A DNA stretch of 64,000 bases from Shinella sp. UYSO24. GTDB taxonomy: Bacteria > Pseudomonadota > Alphaproteobacteria > Rhizobiales > Rhizobiaceae. The position numbers were made by a program, and so were the translations under genes. Shown here in pieces: positions 30,266 to 38,985 of the stretch. Within the stretch, counting starts at the first letter, position 1. Each line of letters opens with the position of its first letter. The DNA is taken from contig CABHNZ010000011.1 in assembly GCA_902167985.1 (NCBI GenBank), positions 1 to 64,000 of the forward strand, given 5' to 3'. The notes below the pieces were generated by a model that did no database searches, was not told the DNA's origin, and saw nothing but the letters and a program-made list of their open reading frames with translations.

Positions 30266-30877
30266 TCAGTCGCAGCGGAAGCCGCCGGAACTGGCTGCCT
30301 CGACATTCATCCGGTCATCCCAGTGGCGACGGCAGAGCGACACGTATTTCTCGTTGCCACCCACTTCCACCTGTGCCCCCTCGCGCACGAGCTCGCCATT
30401 CTGATCGAGCCGCACGACCATTGTCGCCTTACGCCCGCAGAAACAGATCGTCCGGACCTCGCGCAGCTCGTCGGCGATCGCGAGCAGCTCTTCGGAACCC
30501 GGAAACAGCTTGCCCTGGAAATCCGTCCGCAGACCGTAAGCCATGACGGGAATGCCGATCCGGTCAGAAATCCGCGCCAGCTGCCAGACCTGTGCCGGCG
30601 ACAGGAACTGCGCCTCGTCGATGAAGACGCAGGCGATCGGCTCTTCGCCATGCATGCGGCCCACGGCCTCGAAAAGATCGTCCTGCGCATTGAAGGGAAC
30701 CGCCTCCGACGAAAGCCCGATCCGCGAGGCGACACGCCCCTGCCCGGCCCGGTCGTCGAGCGCTGCAATGAAGATCGCCGCCCGCATGCCGCGTTCGCGA
30801 TAGTTATAGGCCGCCTGCAGAAGCATGGTCGACTTGCCGGCGTTCATCGTGGCGTAATGGAAATAGAGCTTGGCCAT
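30266..30877 (-). CDS. tdk: thymidine kinase
   Basis: This intact 203-residue type II thymidine kinase of the salvage pathway starts at ATG 30877. The P-loop is MNAGKST (residues 11-17) and the Walker B/active site is VFIDEAQFLS. Zinc-binding Cys/His are in TICFCGRKATM and SLCRRHW. The lasso-like C-terminus NEKYVSLCRRHW is typical. An upstream extension in frame (to 30934) lacks a ribosome site and is rejected. Confidence 0.93.
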   Translation of the reverse strand: MAKLYFHYATMNAGKSTMLLQAAYNYRERGMRAAIFIAALDDRAGQGRVASRIGLSSEAVPFNAQDDLFEAVGRMHGEEPIACVFIDEAQFLSPAQVWQLARISDRIGIPVMAYGLRTDFQGKLFPGSEELLAIADELREVRTICFCGRKATMVVRLDQNGELVREGAQVEVGGNEKYVSLCRRHWDDRMNVEAASSGGFRCD

Positions 30878-31194
30878 GACCGTTCTTGTGCGGCGCTTCC
30901 CCCGCCGAGGGAAGTCCCTGACGCCGATAGTCACAGAAATTGCCGTCGCCCCTGCCCACCACCCTTGCTTGCCGCCGACCGGTAGACCGGAAGGACAGGG
31001 CCAACGGCACTGAAATCCCTATCTGGCTCGACATCCCACCGGATGCCGGCATGGCCGTGAGCATCGCCCCGATGCCGGCCCCGATCATCGCCCCGATCAT
31101 GGCAGCCAACATGGACGACGAGACGCTGCCCCCTATCTGCACCTCCATCATCGATTGGCAGCCACCATTGCCACTAAACCGAAGGAGAGACACG

Positions 31195-31614
31195 ATGCAG
31201 ACCACGACCCACGGCGGCTGCCTTTGCGGGGCAGTGAGACTTGTCGCATCCGGCACGCCCTATCGTGTCGGCCTCTGCCACTGCCTCGATTGCCGCAAGC
31301 ACCACGGCGCCCTCTTCCATGCCTCGGCGATCTTCCCGCAGGAGGCCGTCACGATAACGGGCGAGACCGGCAGCTATGCGGGTCGCCATTTCTGCCCCAG
31401 CTGCGGCTCGCCGGTCTTTGGCCGGAGCGGCGATGAGGTCGAGGTCAATCTCGGCGCTCTCGACGAGCCGGACCGTTTCCGGCCCACCTATGAGAGCTGG
31501 ACCATCCGCCGCGAAGCCTGGCTTCCACCATTCCCGCTGGCGCATCACTACGAAAAAGATCGCGACCATTCGACCCGTTTCGAAAATGAGGCCCCGCCCC
31601 TGCAGAGCCCGTAA
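31195..31614 (+). CDS. GFA (CENP-V) family zinc protein
   Basis: This intact 139-residue protein starts at ATG 31195 after GAAGGAGAG. The cysteine ladder of glutathione-dependent formaldehyde-activating family proteins is complete: CLCGAVR, CHCLDCRKHHGA and FCPSCGSPVFGRSGDEVEV. These bind two zinc ions. Most GFA homologues have no proven formaldehyde role, so the substrate is open. It stands alone, 117 bases before the choX operon. Confidence 0.88.
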   Translation: MQTTTHGGCLCGAVRLVASGTPYRVGLCHCLDCRKHHGALFHASAIFPQEAVTITGETGSYAGRHFCPSCGSPVFGRSGDEVEVNLGALDEPDRFRPTYESWTIRREAWLPPFPLAHHYEKDRDHSTRFENEAPPLQSP

Positions 31615-31732
31615 AACCGGAGGTTTTCATAAATGTCGCAAATGCCCCCTCTCGCACGGCGCGAATGCGCGCGCTTGCCTCTCGGGCGCATGTATTCATA
31701 ATGGCGGGAACATAACAAAACGGGAGCATTGA

Positions 31733-32715
31733 ATGCGTACCTTCTCTCACCAGACCATTTCTTCCAAAATGCTTGCAAGAACTGCTGCTCTGGCTGCAGC
31801 CGCTTCTTTCCTTGCCATTGCCGGCACTGCCAATGCGGCAGAACCGGAAAGCTGTAAGACCGTCCGCATCTCGGATGTGGGCTGGACGGACCTCGCCTCC
31901 ACCAATGCTTCCTTCGTCACCGTCCTGAAGGCCCTCGGCTACACGCCGCAGGTCAAGACGCTCGGCGTTCCAGTCACCTATTCCTCGATGAAGAACAAGG
32001 ATATCGACGTCTTCCTCGGCAACTGGATGCCGGCCCAGAAGGACGCGATCGGCCCATACCTCGCCGACAAGTCGATCGATTCGGTTGGCGTGAACCTCGA
32101 GGCGCCAAGTACACGCTCGGCACCAACGCCGCCGGCGCCAAGCTCGGCATCAAGGATTTCAAGGACATCGCCAAGCACAAGGCCGAACTCGACGGCAAGA
32201 TCTACGGCATCGAGCCGGGCAATGAAGGCAATGGCATGATCGTCACGCTCATCAAGGCCGACACGTTCGGCCTCAAGGGCTTCGACGTGGTTGAATCCTC
32301 CGAGCAGGGCATGCTGACCCAGGTCACGCGCGCCGACAAGGAAGGCAAGCCGATCGTCTTCCTCGCCTGGGCTCCGCATCCGATGAACGTCGCCCACGAG
32401 ATCACCTACCTCTCGGGCGGCGACGACACCGCATTCGGCCCGAACTACGGCGGCGCCACCGTCTACACCGTCGCCCGCGGCGGCTTCACCACCGAATGCC
32501 CGAACCTCGGCAAGCTTCTGACCAACATGAAGTTCTCGCTCGACATGGAAAACACCATCATGGGCAAGATCCTCGATGATGGCGAAGATGCCGACAAGGC
32601 TGCCAAGGCCTGGCTGAAGGCGCATCCGACGGTTGTCGAGCCCTGGGTTGCCGGTGTCACCACCGTCGACGGCAAGGACGGTCTTCCGGCCGTGAAGAAG
32701 GCACTCGGCCTCTAA
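31733..32715 (+). CDS. choX: choline-binding periplasmic protein ChoX, frame broken near 32103
   Basis: This is the substrate-binding protein of the ChoXWV ABC importer. The signal peptide ends at TANAAEPE. The glycine-betaine/choline binding fold (OpuAC type) has the aromatic-box context DVGWTDLASTNA, VFLGNWMPAQ and FLAWAPHPMN. Restoring one G in GAGGGCGCC near 32103 joins GVNLE to GAKYTLGTNAAGAKLG, giving about 327 residues. RBS GGGAG. It is first in an operon with choW and choV. It supplies choline for phosphatidylcholine or osmoprotection. Confidence 0.92.
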
Positions 32716-32798
32716 TCCGGCAAGCCTGATACCGGGACGGCAGATCATCTGCGTTCCGGATCTCCGCCCTAATTCTGACAACGGACGGCAGGTTTCTC

Positions 32799-33640
32799 GT
32801 GGATTGGCTGGAAGAACATCGCATACCCATCGGCATGTGGGCAAAGCTGGTCGTGGACTGGCTGACGACCAACGGCTACTGGTTTTTCAGATGGCTGTCG
32901 GCGGTCTTTTCGACCGTGATCGACGGCATCTTGTGGGTGCTGGAAACGCCGCACCCGCTGATCGTCATGGCGGCGCTGACTGCCATATCCTTCGCGCTCA
33001 GACGGTCCATACCGCTCGCGATCTTCACGTTTCTCGGTCTGCTCTTCATCTTCAACCAGGGCTACTGGAAGGAGACGACGGAGACCTTGGCGCTCGTCAG
33101 CGCCTCGACCTTCGTCTCGATGGCGATCGGCATCCCGGTCGGCATCGCCGCTGCCCGGCGCGAATGGCTCTATAGCGTGCTTCGGCCGATCCTCGACCTG
33201 ATGCAGACGCTGCCGAGCTTCGTCTATCTCATCCCGGCGCTGATCCTCTTCGGTCTCGGCATGGTGCCCGGCCTGATCGCCACCGTGATCTTCGCCATCC
33301 CTGCCCCGATCCGCCTGACGAGGCTCGGCATCATCTCGCGCCCGGCTCGCTGACGGAAGCCGCCGAAGCCTTCGGCGCCACGCCCTCGCAGGTGCTGCGC
33401 AAGGTCGAACTCCCCTATGCCATGCCGCAGATCATGACCGGCCTCACCCAGACCATCATGCTCTCGCTTTCCATGGTGGTCATCGCGGCGCTGGTCGGCG
33501 CAGACGGCCTCGGCGTTCCGGTTCTGCGTGCGCTCAACACCGTCAATGTCGCCCGCGGCTTCGACAGTGGTCTCTGTATTGTCGTCCTTGCGATCATTCT
33601 CGATCGCATGTTCCGCTCGTCCACGGGAGGCAACACATGA
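32799..33640 (+). CDS. choW: choline ABC transporter permease ChoW, frame broken near 33343
   Basis: This inner-membrane permease of about 280 residues starts at GTG 32799. Several membrane helices precede the permease core ASTFVSMAIGIPVGIAAARR, and MQTLPSFVYLIPALILFG is typical of ProW/OpuAB proteins. One G is missing in CCGGGCTCG, and restoring it gives PGSLTEAAEAFGATPSQVL, the EAA loop that contacts the ATPase. Its stop overlaps the choV start (ATGA). Confidence 0.92.
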
Positions 33641-34680
33641 GCGACGCAGTCATCTTCGGCAATGTCGACATCATCTTCGGCGACAAGCCGGAACGCGCCC
33701 TTCCCCTGCTCGATCAGGCAAGACCCGCGACCAGATCGCCAGGGAAACCGGCATCGTTCTCGGTGTCGCCGGCGCCTCGCTGTCGATCAAGGAGGGCGAG
33801 ATCCTCGTCCTCATGGGGCTTTCGGGCTCAGGCAAGTCGACGCTGCTGCGCGCCGTCAACGGGCTCGCCCCGGTCGTGCGCGGCAATGTCTCGGTCGCCA
33901 CGCCGAACGGCCCGGTCGATCCTTATAAGGCAAGCCCCAAGGCCCTGCGCGACCTGCGCATGCACACGGTCTCGATGGTCTTCCAGCAGTTCGGCCTGCT
34001 TCCCTGGCGCACAGTCGCCGAAACGTCGGCTTCGGCCTCGAACTGGCCGGCGTGCCGGATGGCGAGCGCAAGAAGCGCATCGACGAGCAGCTTGAGCTGG
34101 TCAACCTCACCCAATGGGCAAACCGCAAGGTGGGCGAGCTTTCGGGCGGCATGCAGCAGCGCGTCGGCCTTGCCCGCGCCTTTGCCACCGGCGCCCCGAT
34201 CCTGCTGATGGACGAGCCCTTCTCGGCGCTCGACCCTCTGATCCGCACGCGCCTGCAGGACGAGCTTCTGGAATTCCAGCGGCGGCTGAAGAAGACCATC
34301 CTCTTCGTCAGCCACGATCTCGACGAGGCCTTCCGCATCGGCAACCGCATCGCCATCATGGAAGGCGGCCGGATCGTCCAGTGCGGCACCCCGCAGCAGA
34401 TCGTCCAGCACCCCGCCGATGACTATGTGGCAGATTTCGTCCAGCACCTGAACCCGATCACCATGCTGCGCGCCAGCGACGTGATGCGGCCGGGTGCTAC
34501 GACGAACGCAACGCCGATGACGGGCACCGCCAAGCCGGAAACCCCGCTCATCGACATCCTCGACGCCCTCTCGCGCCAGCCCGCACGATCGGCGTCGTCG
34601 ATAACGGCGCGGTCCTCGGCTCGATCTCGGCAGAGGACGTCGTGGCGGGCCTCACCCAGCATCGCCGCAGACCCGCCTGA
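33637..34680 (+). CDS. choV: choline ABC transporter ATPase ChoV, three frame breaks
   Basis: This cytoplasmic ATPase of the choline importer has about 348 residues. It shows Walker A GLSGSGKST, Q-loop MVFQQFGLLPW, signature ELSGGMQQRVGLARA, Walker B ILLMDEPFSALD and switch HDL. A C-terminal extension continues with TIGVVDNGAVLGSIS. Breaks lie near 33719 (CAGGGC read as CAGGC), 34022 (GAAAACG read as GAAACG) and 34580 (CCCGGCACG read as CCCGCACG). Together they restore the frame and give the stop at 34680. A terminator follows. Confidence 0.92.
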
Positions 34681-34741
34681 CCAACAGGTCTGACAAACAC
34701 GCCTGATCAACACGTCCGATCGGGCTGCAAACCTTCCAGCA

Positions 34742-34768
34742 AACCCCGCCGCATCCCGGCGGGGTTTT
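34742..34768 (+). terminator. rho-independent terminator of choXWV
   Basis: AACCCCGCCG (34742-34751) pairs with CGGCGGGGTT around a short loop, followed by TTTTCGTTTT. Confidence 0.9.
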
Positions 34769-34879
34769 CGTTTTGCCCACCCCATCGGCGAACCGGCAAG
34801 CATGAGGGGAATTGCTATCTTCATGGCAAGCCGCGCCGGTGCTAAACACTCCCCGCAACGGAGCCTGACGGGGAGACAC

Positions 34880-35782
34880 ATGACCGGTTCGACACCAGAG
34901 GAAAACGCCGGGAACACGGCTGACGATCGGGCCGGCGACGCGACCGGGAACACGGCCGAAAACCCCACAGAGGGCGCCACAGAGAAGCCTACAGAGCCCC
35001 CCTTGGACAAGCCCAAGGTTCTGCGTGACACGGATGAGGATGCACGCCGCCTCGCCCGCACGCTGATGCGCGGCGCCCGCTACATGGCGCTTGCCGTTAT
35101 CGACCCGGAAACCGGCTTTCCCTCGGTCAGCCGCACACTGACCGGAACCGACTATCACGGCACGCCCGTCATCCTCGTTTCGGCCCTGTCCGGGCATACG
35201 AAAGGCCTCATGGCAGACCCGCGCGCATCGCTTCTTGCAGGCGAGCCCGGCAAGGGCGATCCGCTCGCGCATCCGCGAATCACCCTTCAGTGCAAAGGGG
35301 TAAAAATACCCGTTGGCTCGTTGGAACATAACGATATTCGCGAAAGATTTTTGTGGCGCCACCCCAAGGCACAACTCTATGTAGATTTCCCCGATTTTGC
35401 ATTCTTCCGCCTGACACCCGAGAGAGCGTCTTTGAACGGCGGTTTCGGGCGTGCTTACGCCCTTGATAAGACCGATCTAACCATTCCGGAAACGGTCGAT
35501 ACAAGCATCTGGAAAGAGCTCTCAAGAAGCCTTCAAGATCAAACGGATTTGGCCGAAGCCTTTGCATCCGCTATCAAAAGCGGCGCGGCTGGGCAAATAC
35601 TCGCATCCGCTGCAACCGCAAGCGACGGCTACACGCGGTCAGGCTGGCGTTTCACGGGCGCAGACCCTGACGGACTGGACCTGACCAATGGTAATTTTCA
35701 ACTCAGACACGAATTTCACCAACGGGCTGAAACAGCTTCTTGGACCAAGGATTATATTTCCAAAACGGCTAAAATAATGTAG
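34880..35782 (+). CDS. HugZ-like / pyridoxamine-oxidase-fold heme protein
   Basis: This intact 300-residue protein starts at ATG 34880 with GGGGAG upstream. A Thr/Glu/Pro-rich disordered N-terminus (to about 45) precedes the split-barrel FMN-binding-like domain (MALAVIDPETGFPSVSRT, VILVSALSGHTKGLMADPRA, LLAGEPGKGDPLAHPRITLQ). The C-terminal domain is HugZ/DUF2470-like (FFRLTPERASLNGGFGRAYA). Such proteins bind or degrade heme or act as oxidoreductases; which applies here is unknown. From about 35285 to the end the DNA is visibly AT-richer (near half GC) than its first half and all neighbours. Confidence 0.75.
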   Translation: MTGSTPEENAGNTADDRAGDATGNTAENPTEGATEKPTEPPLDKPKVLRDTDEDARRLARTLMRGARYMALAVIDPETGFPSVSRTLTGTDYHGTPVILVSALSGHTKGLMADPRASLLAGEPGKGDPLAHPRITLQCKGVKIPVGSLEHNDIRERFLWRHPKAQLYVDFPDFAFFRLTPERASLNGGFGRAYALDKTDLTIPETVDTSIWKELSRSLQDQTDLAEAFASAIKSGAAGQILASAATASDGYTRSGWRFTGADPDGLDLTNGNFQLRHEFHQRAETASWTKDYISKTAKIM

Positions 35783-35834
35783 TTAACTACCCGAAATCTT
35801 GGGATATACAACTCCGCTGCGTGCTGTTTAATAC

Positions 35835-35850
35835 CATCATTAGAATGATG
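35835..35850. promoter_or_regulatory. inverted repeat upstream of nolR
   Basis: CATCATT-AG-AATGATG is a perfect 7-bp inverted repeat, 45 bases before the nolR start. Its size suits an ArsR-family dimer, so it may be an autoregulatory operator. Confidence 0.45.
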
Positions 35851-35885
35851 GCACATTCCCGGACAGACACTCCGGGCAAAGGGAA

Positions 35886-35901
35886 ATTAGAACCTATGGA
35901 A
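35886..35901. promoter_or_regulatory. candidate NolR box overlapping the nolR start codon
   Basis: ATTAG-N9-AA matches the published NolR consensus (A/T)TTAG-N9-A(T/A). The start codon 35896-35898 lies inside the spacer. Confidence 0.4.
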
Positions 35902-36216
35902 ACCATGTCTCTTTCCGAGCATTCGACTGCCGCAGCAAACCTGCTTTCAGCAATGGCCAACCCAAAGCGCCTGCTTATCCTCTGCTGCCTCGTCAAGGGC
36001 GAAGTCGCCGTCGGCGCGCTGGCAAATCAGGTCGGCCTCAGCCAGTCCGCATTGTCACAGCACCTGTCGAAGCTGCGCGCACAGAAGCTCGTCAAGACGC
36101 GCCGCGATGCCCAGACGATCTATTATTCCAGCACGTCGGATGCAGTCCTCAAGGTTCTCTCGACCCTCGAAGACCTCTACTGCGCTCCGGAAGAAAAGAA
36201 GTCCGTCGCTGCCTGA
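35896..36216 (+). CDS. nolR: NolR-type ArsR-family regulator
   Basis: This is a 106-residue winged-helix regulator. The core LLSAMANPKRLLILCCLVKG, VGALANQVGLSQSALSQHLS, KLRAQKLVKTRRDAQTIYYS is nearly that of rhizobial NolR, which represses nodulation and other growth-phase genes. No metal-binding CxC is present. I choose ATG 35896 (METMSLSEH). The frame is open from 35821 but that part reads as leader. In a strain without nod genes it would be a general regulator. Two candidate operators lie immediately upstream. Confidence 0.88.
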   Translation: METMSLSEHSTAAANLLSAMANPKRLLILCCLVKGEVAVGALANQVGLSQSALSQHLSKLRAQKLVKTRRDAQTIYYSSTSDAVLKVLSTLEDLYCAPEEKKSVAA

Positions 36217-36357
36217 TCGGTCGGGACGGCGTTTGCCATGTGACGTGCCGACGTTGCCGGTCCGACCGGAAGCGTTTTTATTTATCGATTTTTCATAAAG
36301 CGATTTGGCATCCGGGCTGCCCGTTTGAAGCGGGGCGGCCACATTGACCCTAGACAG
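36217..36357. other. non-coding region after nolR
   Basis: No gene or clear terminator is seen. It leads into a 16-bp tandem repeat. Confidence 0.35.
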
Positions 36358-36420
36358 AGTTGAAGCCTGGCAAAGTTGAAGCCAGGCAAAATTGAAGCTA
36401 GGCGAAGTTGAACCCTGGCA
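36358..36420. repeat. four tandem copies of a 16-bp unit
   Basis: Units AGTTGAAGCCTGGCA, AAGTTGAAGCCAGGCA, AAATTGAAGCTAGGCG and AAGTTGAACCCTGGCA run head to tail. Each contains a short CCTGG/CCAGG-like core. It lies between nolR and the hydrolase gene and has no coding potential. Confidence 0.85.
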
Positions 36421-36518
36421 AACAAACAGGATCGGAATGGCCCGCCTGACGACGAGCCATTCCCTTTCTGATGTCGCGGCCGCTCACGCAGGCATCATCT
36501 CCGACGCAGCATGAGCAA

Positions 36519-36554
36519 CCTGTTCACTGCCTGAAACCTGTTCACTGCCTGAAA
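36519..36554. repeat. 18-bp perfect tandem duplication at the hydrolase stop codon
   Basis: CCTGTTCACTGCCTGAAA occurs twice back to back. The second copy contains the stop codon and last codons of the hydrolase gene; the first copy is therefore a relic of them beyond the stop. Confidence 0.85.
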
Positions 36555-37384
36555 AACGCCAGCAGGTCGGCATTGATGACATCCGCATGGGTTGTCGCCA
36601 TGCCATGCGGCAGCCCCTCATAGACTTTCAGAATGCCGTTCTTCAGTAGCTTGGAGGAAAGCGGCGCGGAATCGGCGAAGGGCACGATCTGGTCGTCCGT
36701 CCCGTGCATCACCAGAACAGGCAGGTCGATGATCTTGAGGTCCTCGGTAAAATCCGTCTCGGAAAACGCCTTGATGCAGTCGTAATGCGCCTTGGTGCCG
36801 CCCATCATCCCCTGCCGCCACCAGTTGCGGATCACCCCTTCGGAAATCTCCGCCCCCGGCCGGTTATAGCCGTAGAAGGGACCGCTCGGCACATCGAGAA
36901 AGAACTGCGCCCGATTGGCCGCCTGCGCCGCGCGAAAACCGTCGAAGACCTCGATCGGCAAGCCGCCGGGATTGGCCTCCGTCTTCAGCATCAGCGGCGG
37001 CACGGCGCCGATCAGCACCGCCTTGGCGACACGCCCCTGCGGCTGGCCGAACCTAGCGACATAGCGGGTCACTTCCCCGCCACCGGTCGAATGGCCGACA
37101 TGGATGGCGCCCTTGAGGTCGAGATGCGCCGCAAGCTCGGCCATGTCTGCGGCGTAGGTATTCATTTCATTGCCGCTCTCGGTCTGGCTCGAACGACCAT
37201 GCCCGCGCCGGTCATGCGCAATCACGCGAAAACCTTCATGCAGGAAGAACAGCATCTGGGCATCCCAGTCGTCGGCGGAAAGCGGCCAACCGTGATGAAA
37301 GACAATCGGCTGGGCGTCCTTGCTGCCCCAGTCCTTGTAGAAAATCTGCGTGCCGTCACTTGTCGTAATAAAACTGCTGCTCAT
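36542..37384 (-). CDS. alpha/beta hydrolase, non-heme chloroperoxidase type
   Basis: This intact 280-residue protein starts at ATG 37384 ([16 protein letters not shown]), with AAGGATAA upstream. The catalytic triad is Ser in GHSTGGGE, Asp in GTDDQIVP and His in [10 protein letters not shown]. The oxyanion context [11 protein letters not shown] and HDRRGHGRS are typical of cofactor-free haloperoxidases/arylesterases. In vivo these are mostly esterases or lactonases. An upstream extension to 37429 has no ribosome site. Confidence 0.9.
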   Translation of the reverse strand: MSSSFITTSDGTQIFYKDWGSKDAQPIVFHHGWPLSADDWDAQMLFFLHEGFRVIAHDRRGHGRSSQTESGNEMNTYAADMAELAAHLDLKGAIHVGHSTGGGEVTRYVARFGQPQGRVAKAVLIGAVPPLMLKTEANPGGLPIEVFDGFRAAQAANRAQFFLDVPSGPFYGYNRPGAEISEGVIRNWWRQGMMGGTKAHYDCIKAFSETDFTEDLKIIDLPVLVMHGTDDQIVPFADSAPLSSKLLKNGILKVYEGLPHGMATTHADVINADLLAFFRQ

Positions 37385-37819
37385 GGGAATTATCCTTTGA
37401 AAGAAACGGAGAATTTCATGCGGCATCATCGACGGTATGGCGAATTGAGTTACGCCGGCGCAAAATATAACCGTAAATTACATTCTGGATATACGGTGAA
37501 AGCCGAAGGCCTTGCAGCGCCGCCTTTGCCCCCCTTGCGGCTGCACAGGCCGCAGCGAAAACTTTGCGCGGCATCGACCCGAACGAGCATTCAGTGCCGC
37601 AAACCCTGAGCCATCCGCTAACCATTGAGGGTGAAACCGGCAAAAGGCGCATTGTTTTACCCCTTCTTTACCCTTGCCCACTTGAAGATGACGGCAAGGT
37701 CGGGCAATAGGCCCGCGTGGAAACCATATGGAATCCATGTGCGCACGAAAAATCGAGCGCCAAACCATTTCCTCATTATCCGAAAGAAGGCCTCCGACGG
37801 TAGGCAAAGGCAGAGACGA
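37385..37819. other. divergent intergenic region
   Basis: This 435-base gap lies between the hydrolase (minus) and the carboxyspermidine decarboxylase (plus). It is AT-richer around 37455-37500 (GGTTATATTTTGCG on the minus strand could be a -10 region) and around 37655-37690. A minus-strand ORF (37416-37652) exists but has no ribosome site and odd composition, so I do not call it. Confidence 0.4.
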
Positions 37820-38917
37820 ATGCTTCAGACCCCCTATTACCTGATCGACAAGACGAAACTCCTCCGCAACATGGAGAAGATCGCCGCCGTTCGGGAAAAA
37901 TCGGGCGCCAAGGCTCTTCTGGCTCTCAAATGCTTTGCCACATGGTCGGTCTTCGACTTCATGCGCGATTACATGGACGGCACCACCTCGTCCTCGCTGA
38001 ATGAAGTCCGTCTCGGCCACGAGCGTTTCGGCAAGGAAACCCACGCCTATTCGGTCGCCTATGCGGATTACGAGATCGACGAGGTCGTCAGCCACGCCGA
38101 CAAGATCATCTTCAACTCGATCGGCCAGTTGCAGCGCTTCGAGAGCCAGTCGTCGGGCATTACGCGCGGCCTGCGCCTCAATCCCGGCGTTTCCTCCTCC
38201 TCCTTCGATCTCGCAGACCCTGCCCGCCCCTTCTCGCGGCTTGGCGAATGGGATCTGAACAAGGTCGAGCCGGTCATGGACATGATCACCGGCTTCATGA
38301 TCCACAACAATTGCGAGAACAAGGATTTTGCCCTGTTCGACCGCATGCTCGGCGACATCGAGGAAAAATTCGCACCGCTTCTGAAGAAGGCCGAATGGGT
38401 CTCGCTCGGCGGCGGCATCCATTTCACCGGCGACGATTACCCGGTCGACCTCTTTGCCGAGCGCCTCAAGCGCTTTTCCGGCGAATATGGCGTTCAGGTC
38501 TATCTCGAGCCGGGCGAAGCCTCGATCACCAGATCGACGACGCTGGAAACCACCGTCCTCGATACACTTTACAACGGCAAGAACCTTGTCGTGGTGGATA
38601 GCTCCATCGAAGCGCACATGCTGGATCTCCTGATCTATCGTGAGAATGCCAAGGTTCACCCCAACCAGGGACCCCATCGTGCGATGGTCTGCGGCAAGTC
38701 ATGCCTTGCCGGAGATATTTTCGGGGAATTCGATTTCCCGGAAGAGGTAAAGGTCGGCGACCGCATCTCGTTCCAGGATGCCGCCGGTTACACGATGGTC
38801 AAGAAAAACTGGTTTAACGGCGTGAAAATGCCGGCAATCGCCATCCGGGAACTGGATGGCAGCCTCAGGACGGTCCGTGAGTTTGACTACACGGACTACG
38901 AACAGAGCCTGTCCTGA
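37820..38917 (+). CDS. nspC: carboxy(nor)spermidine decarboxylase
   Basis: This intact 365-residue PLP enzyme belongs to the alanine-racemase-fold decarboxylases. The PLP lysine is in LLALKCFATWSVF near residue 40. SLGGGIHFTGDDYP binds the cofactor phosphate, with LEPGEASIT and CGKSCLAGDIFG following. It removes CO2 from carboxyspermidine or carboxynorspermidine to give the polyamine; in Agrobacterium this route makes spermidine. ATG 37820 follows AAAGG. The dehydrogenase partner is 68 bases downstream, forming an operon. Confidence 0.92.
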   Translation: MLQTPYYLIDKTKLLRNMEKIAAVREKSGAKALLALKCFATWSVFDFMRDYMDGTTSSSLNEVRLGHERFGKETHAYSVAYADYEIDEVVSHADKIIFNSIGQLQRFESQSSGITRGLRLNPGVSSSSFDLADPARPFSRLGEWDLNKVEPVMDMITGFMIHNNCENKDFALFDRMLGDIEEKFAPLLKKAEWVSLGGGIHFTGDDYPVDLFAERLKRFSGEYGVQVYLEPGEASITRSTTLETTVLDTLYNGKNLVVVDSSIEAHMLDLLIYRENAKVHPNQGPHRAMVCGKSCLAGDIFGEFDFPEEVKVGDRISFQDAAGYTMVKKNWFNGVKMPAIAIRELDGSLRTVREFDYTDYEQSLS

Positions 38918-38985
38918 TCAGAAAGGGCCAAAGGCCCACAGGATAAGACTTGTCTGACGATTGGACGCAAGGAGTGGTCCCCATC

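Noticed and set aside
30804-31256. Minus-strand ORF with a Gly-zipper-like stretch (GAMIGAGIGAM)
   Set aside because: It overlaps the tdk start and the GFA gene antisense, has no clear ribosome site, and the repeat arises from CCGATGCCGGCC-like DNA.
37416-37652. Minus-strand 78-codon ORF upstream of the hydrolase
   Set aside because: There is no ribosome site, the Ala/Arg-rich composition is typical of GC-rich non-coding frames, and no family was recognised.
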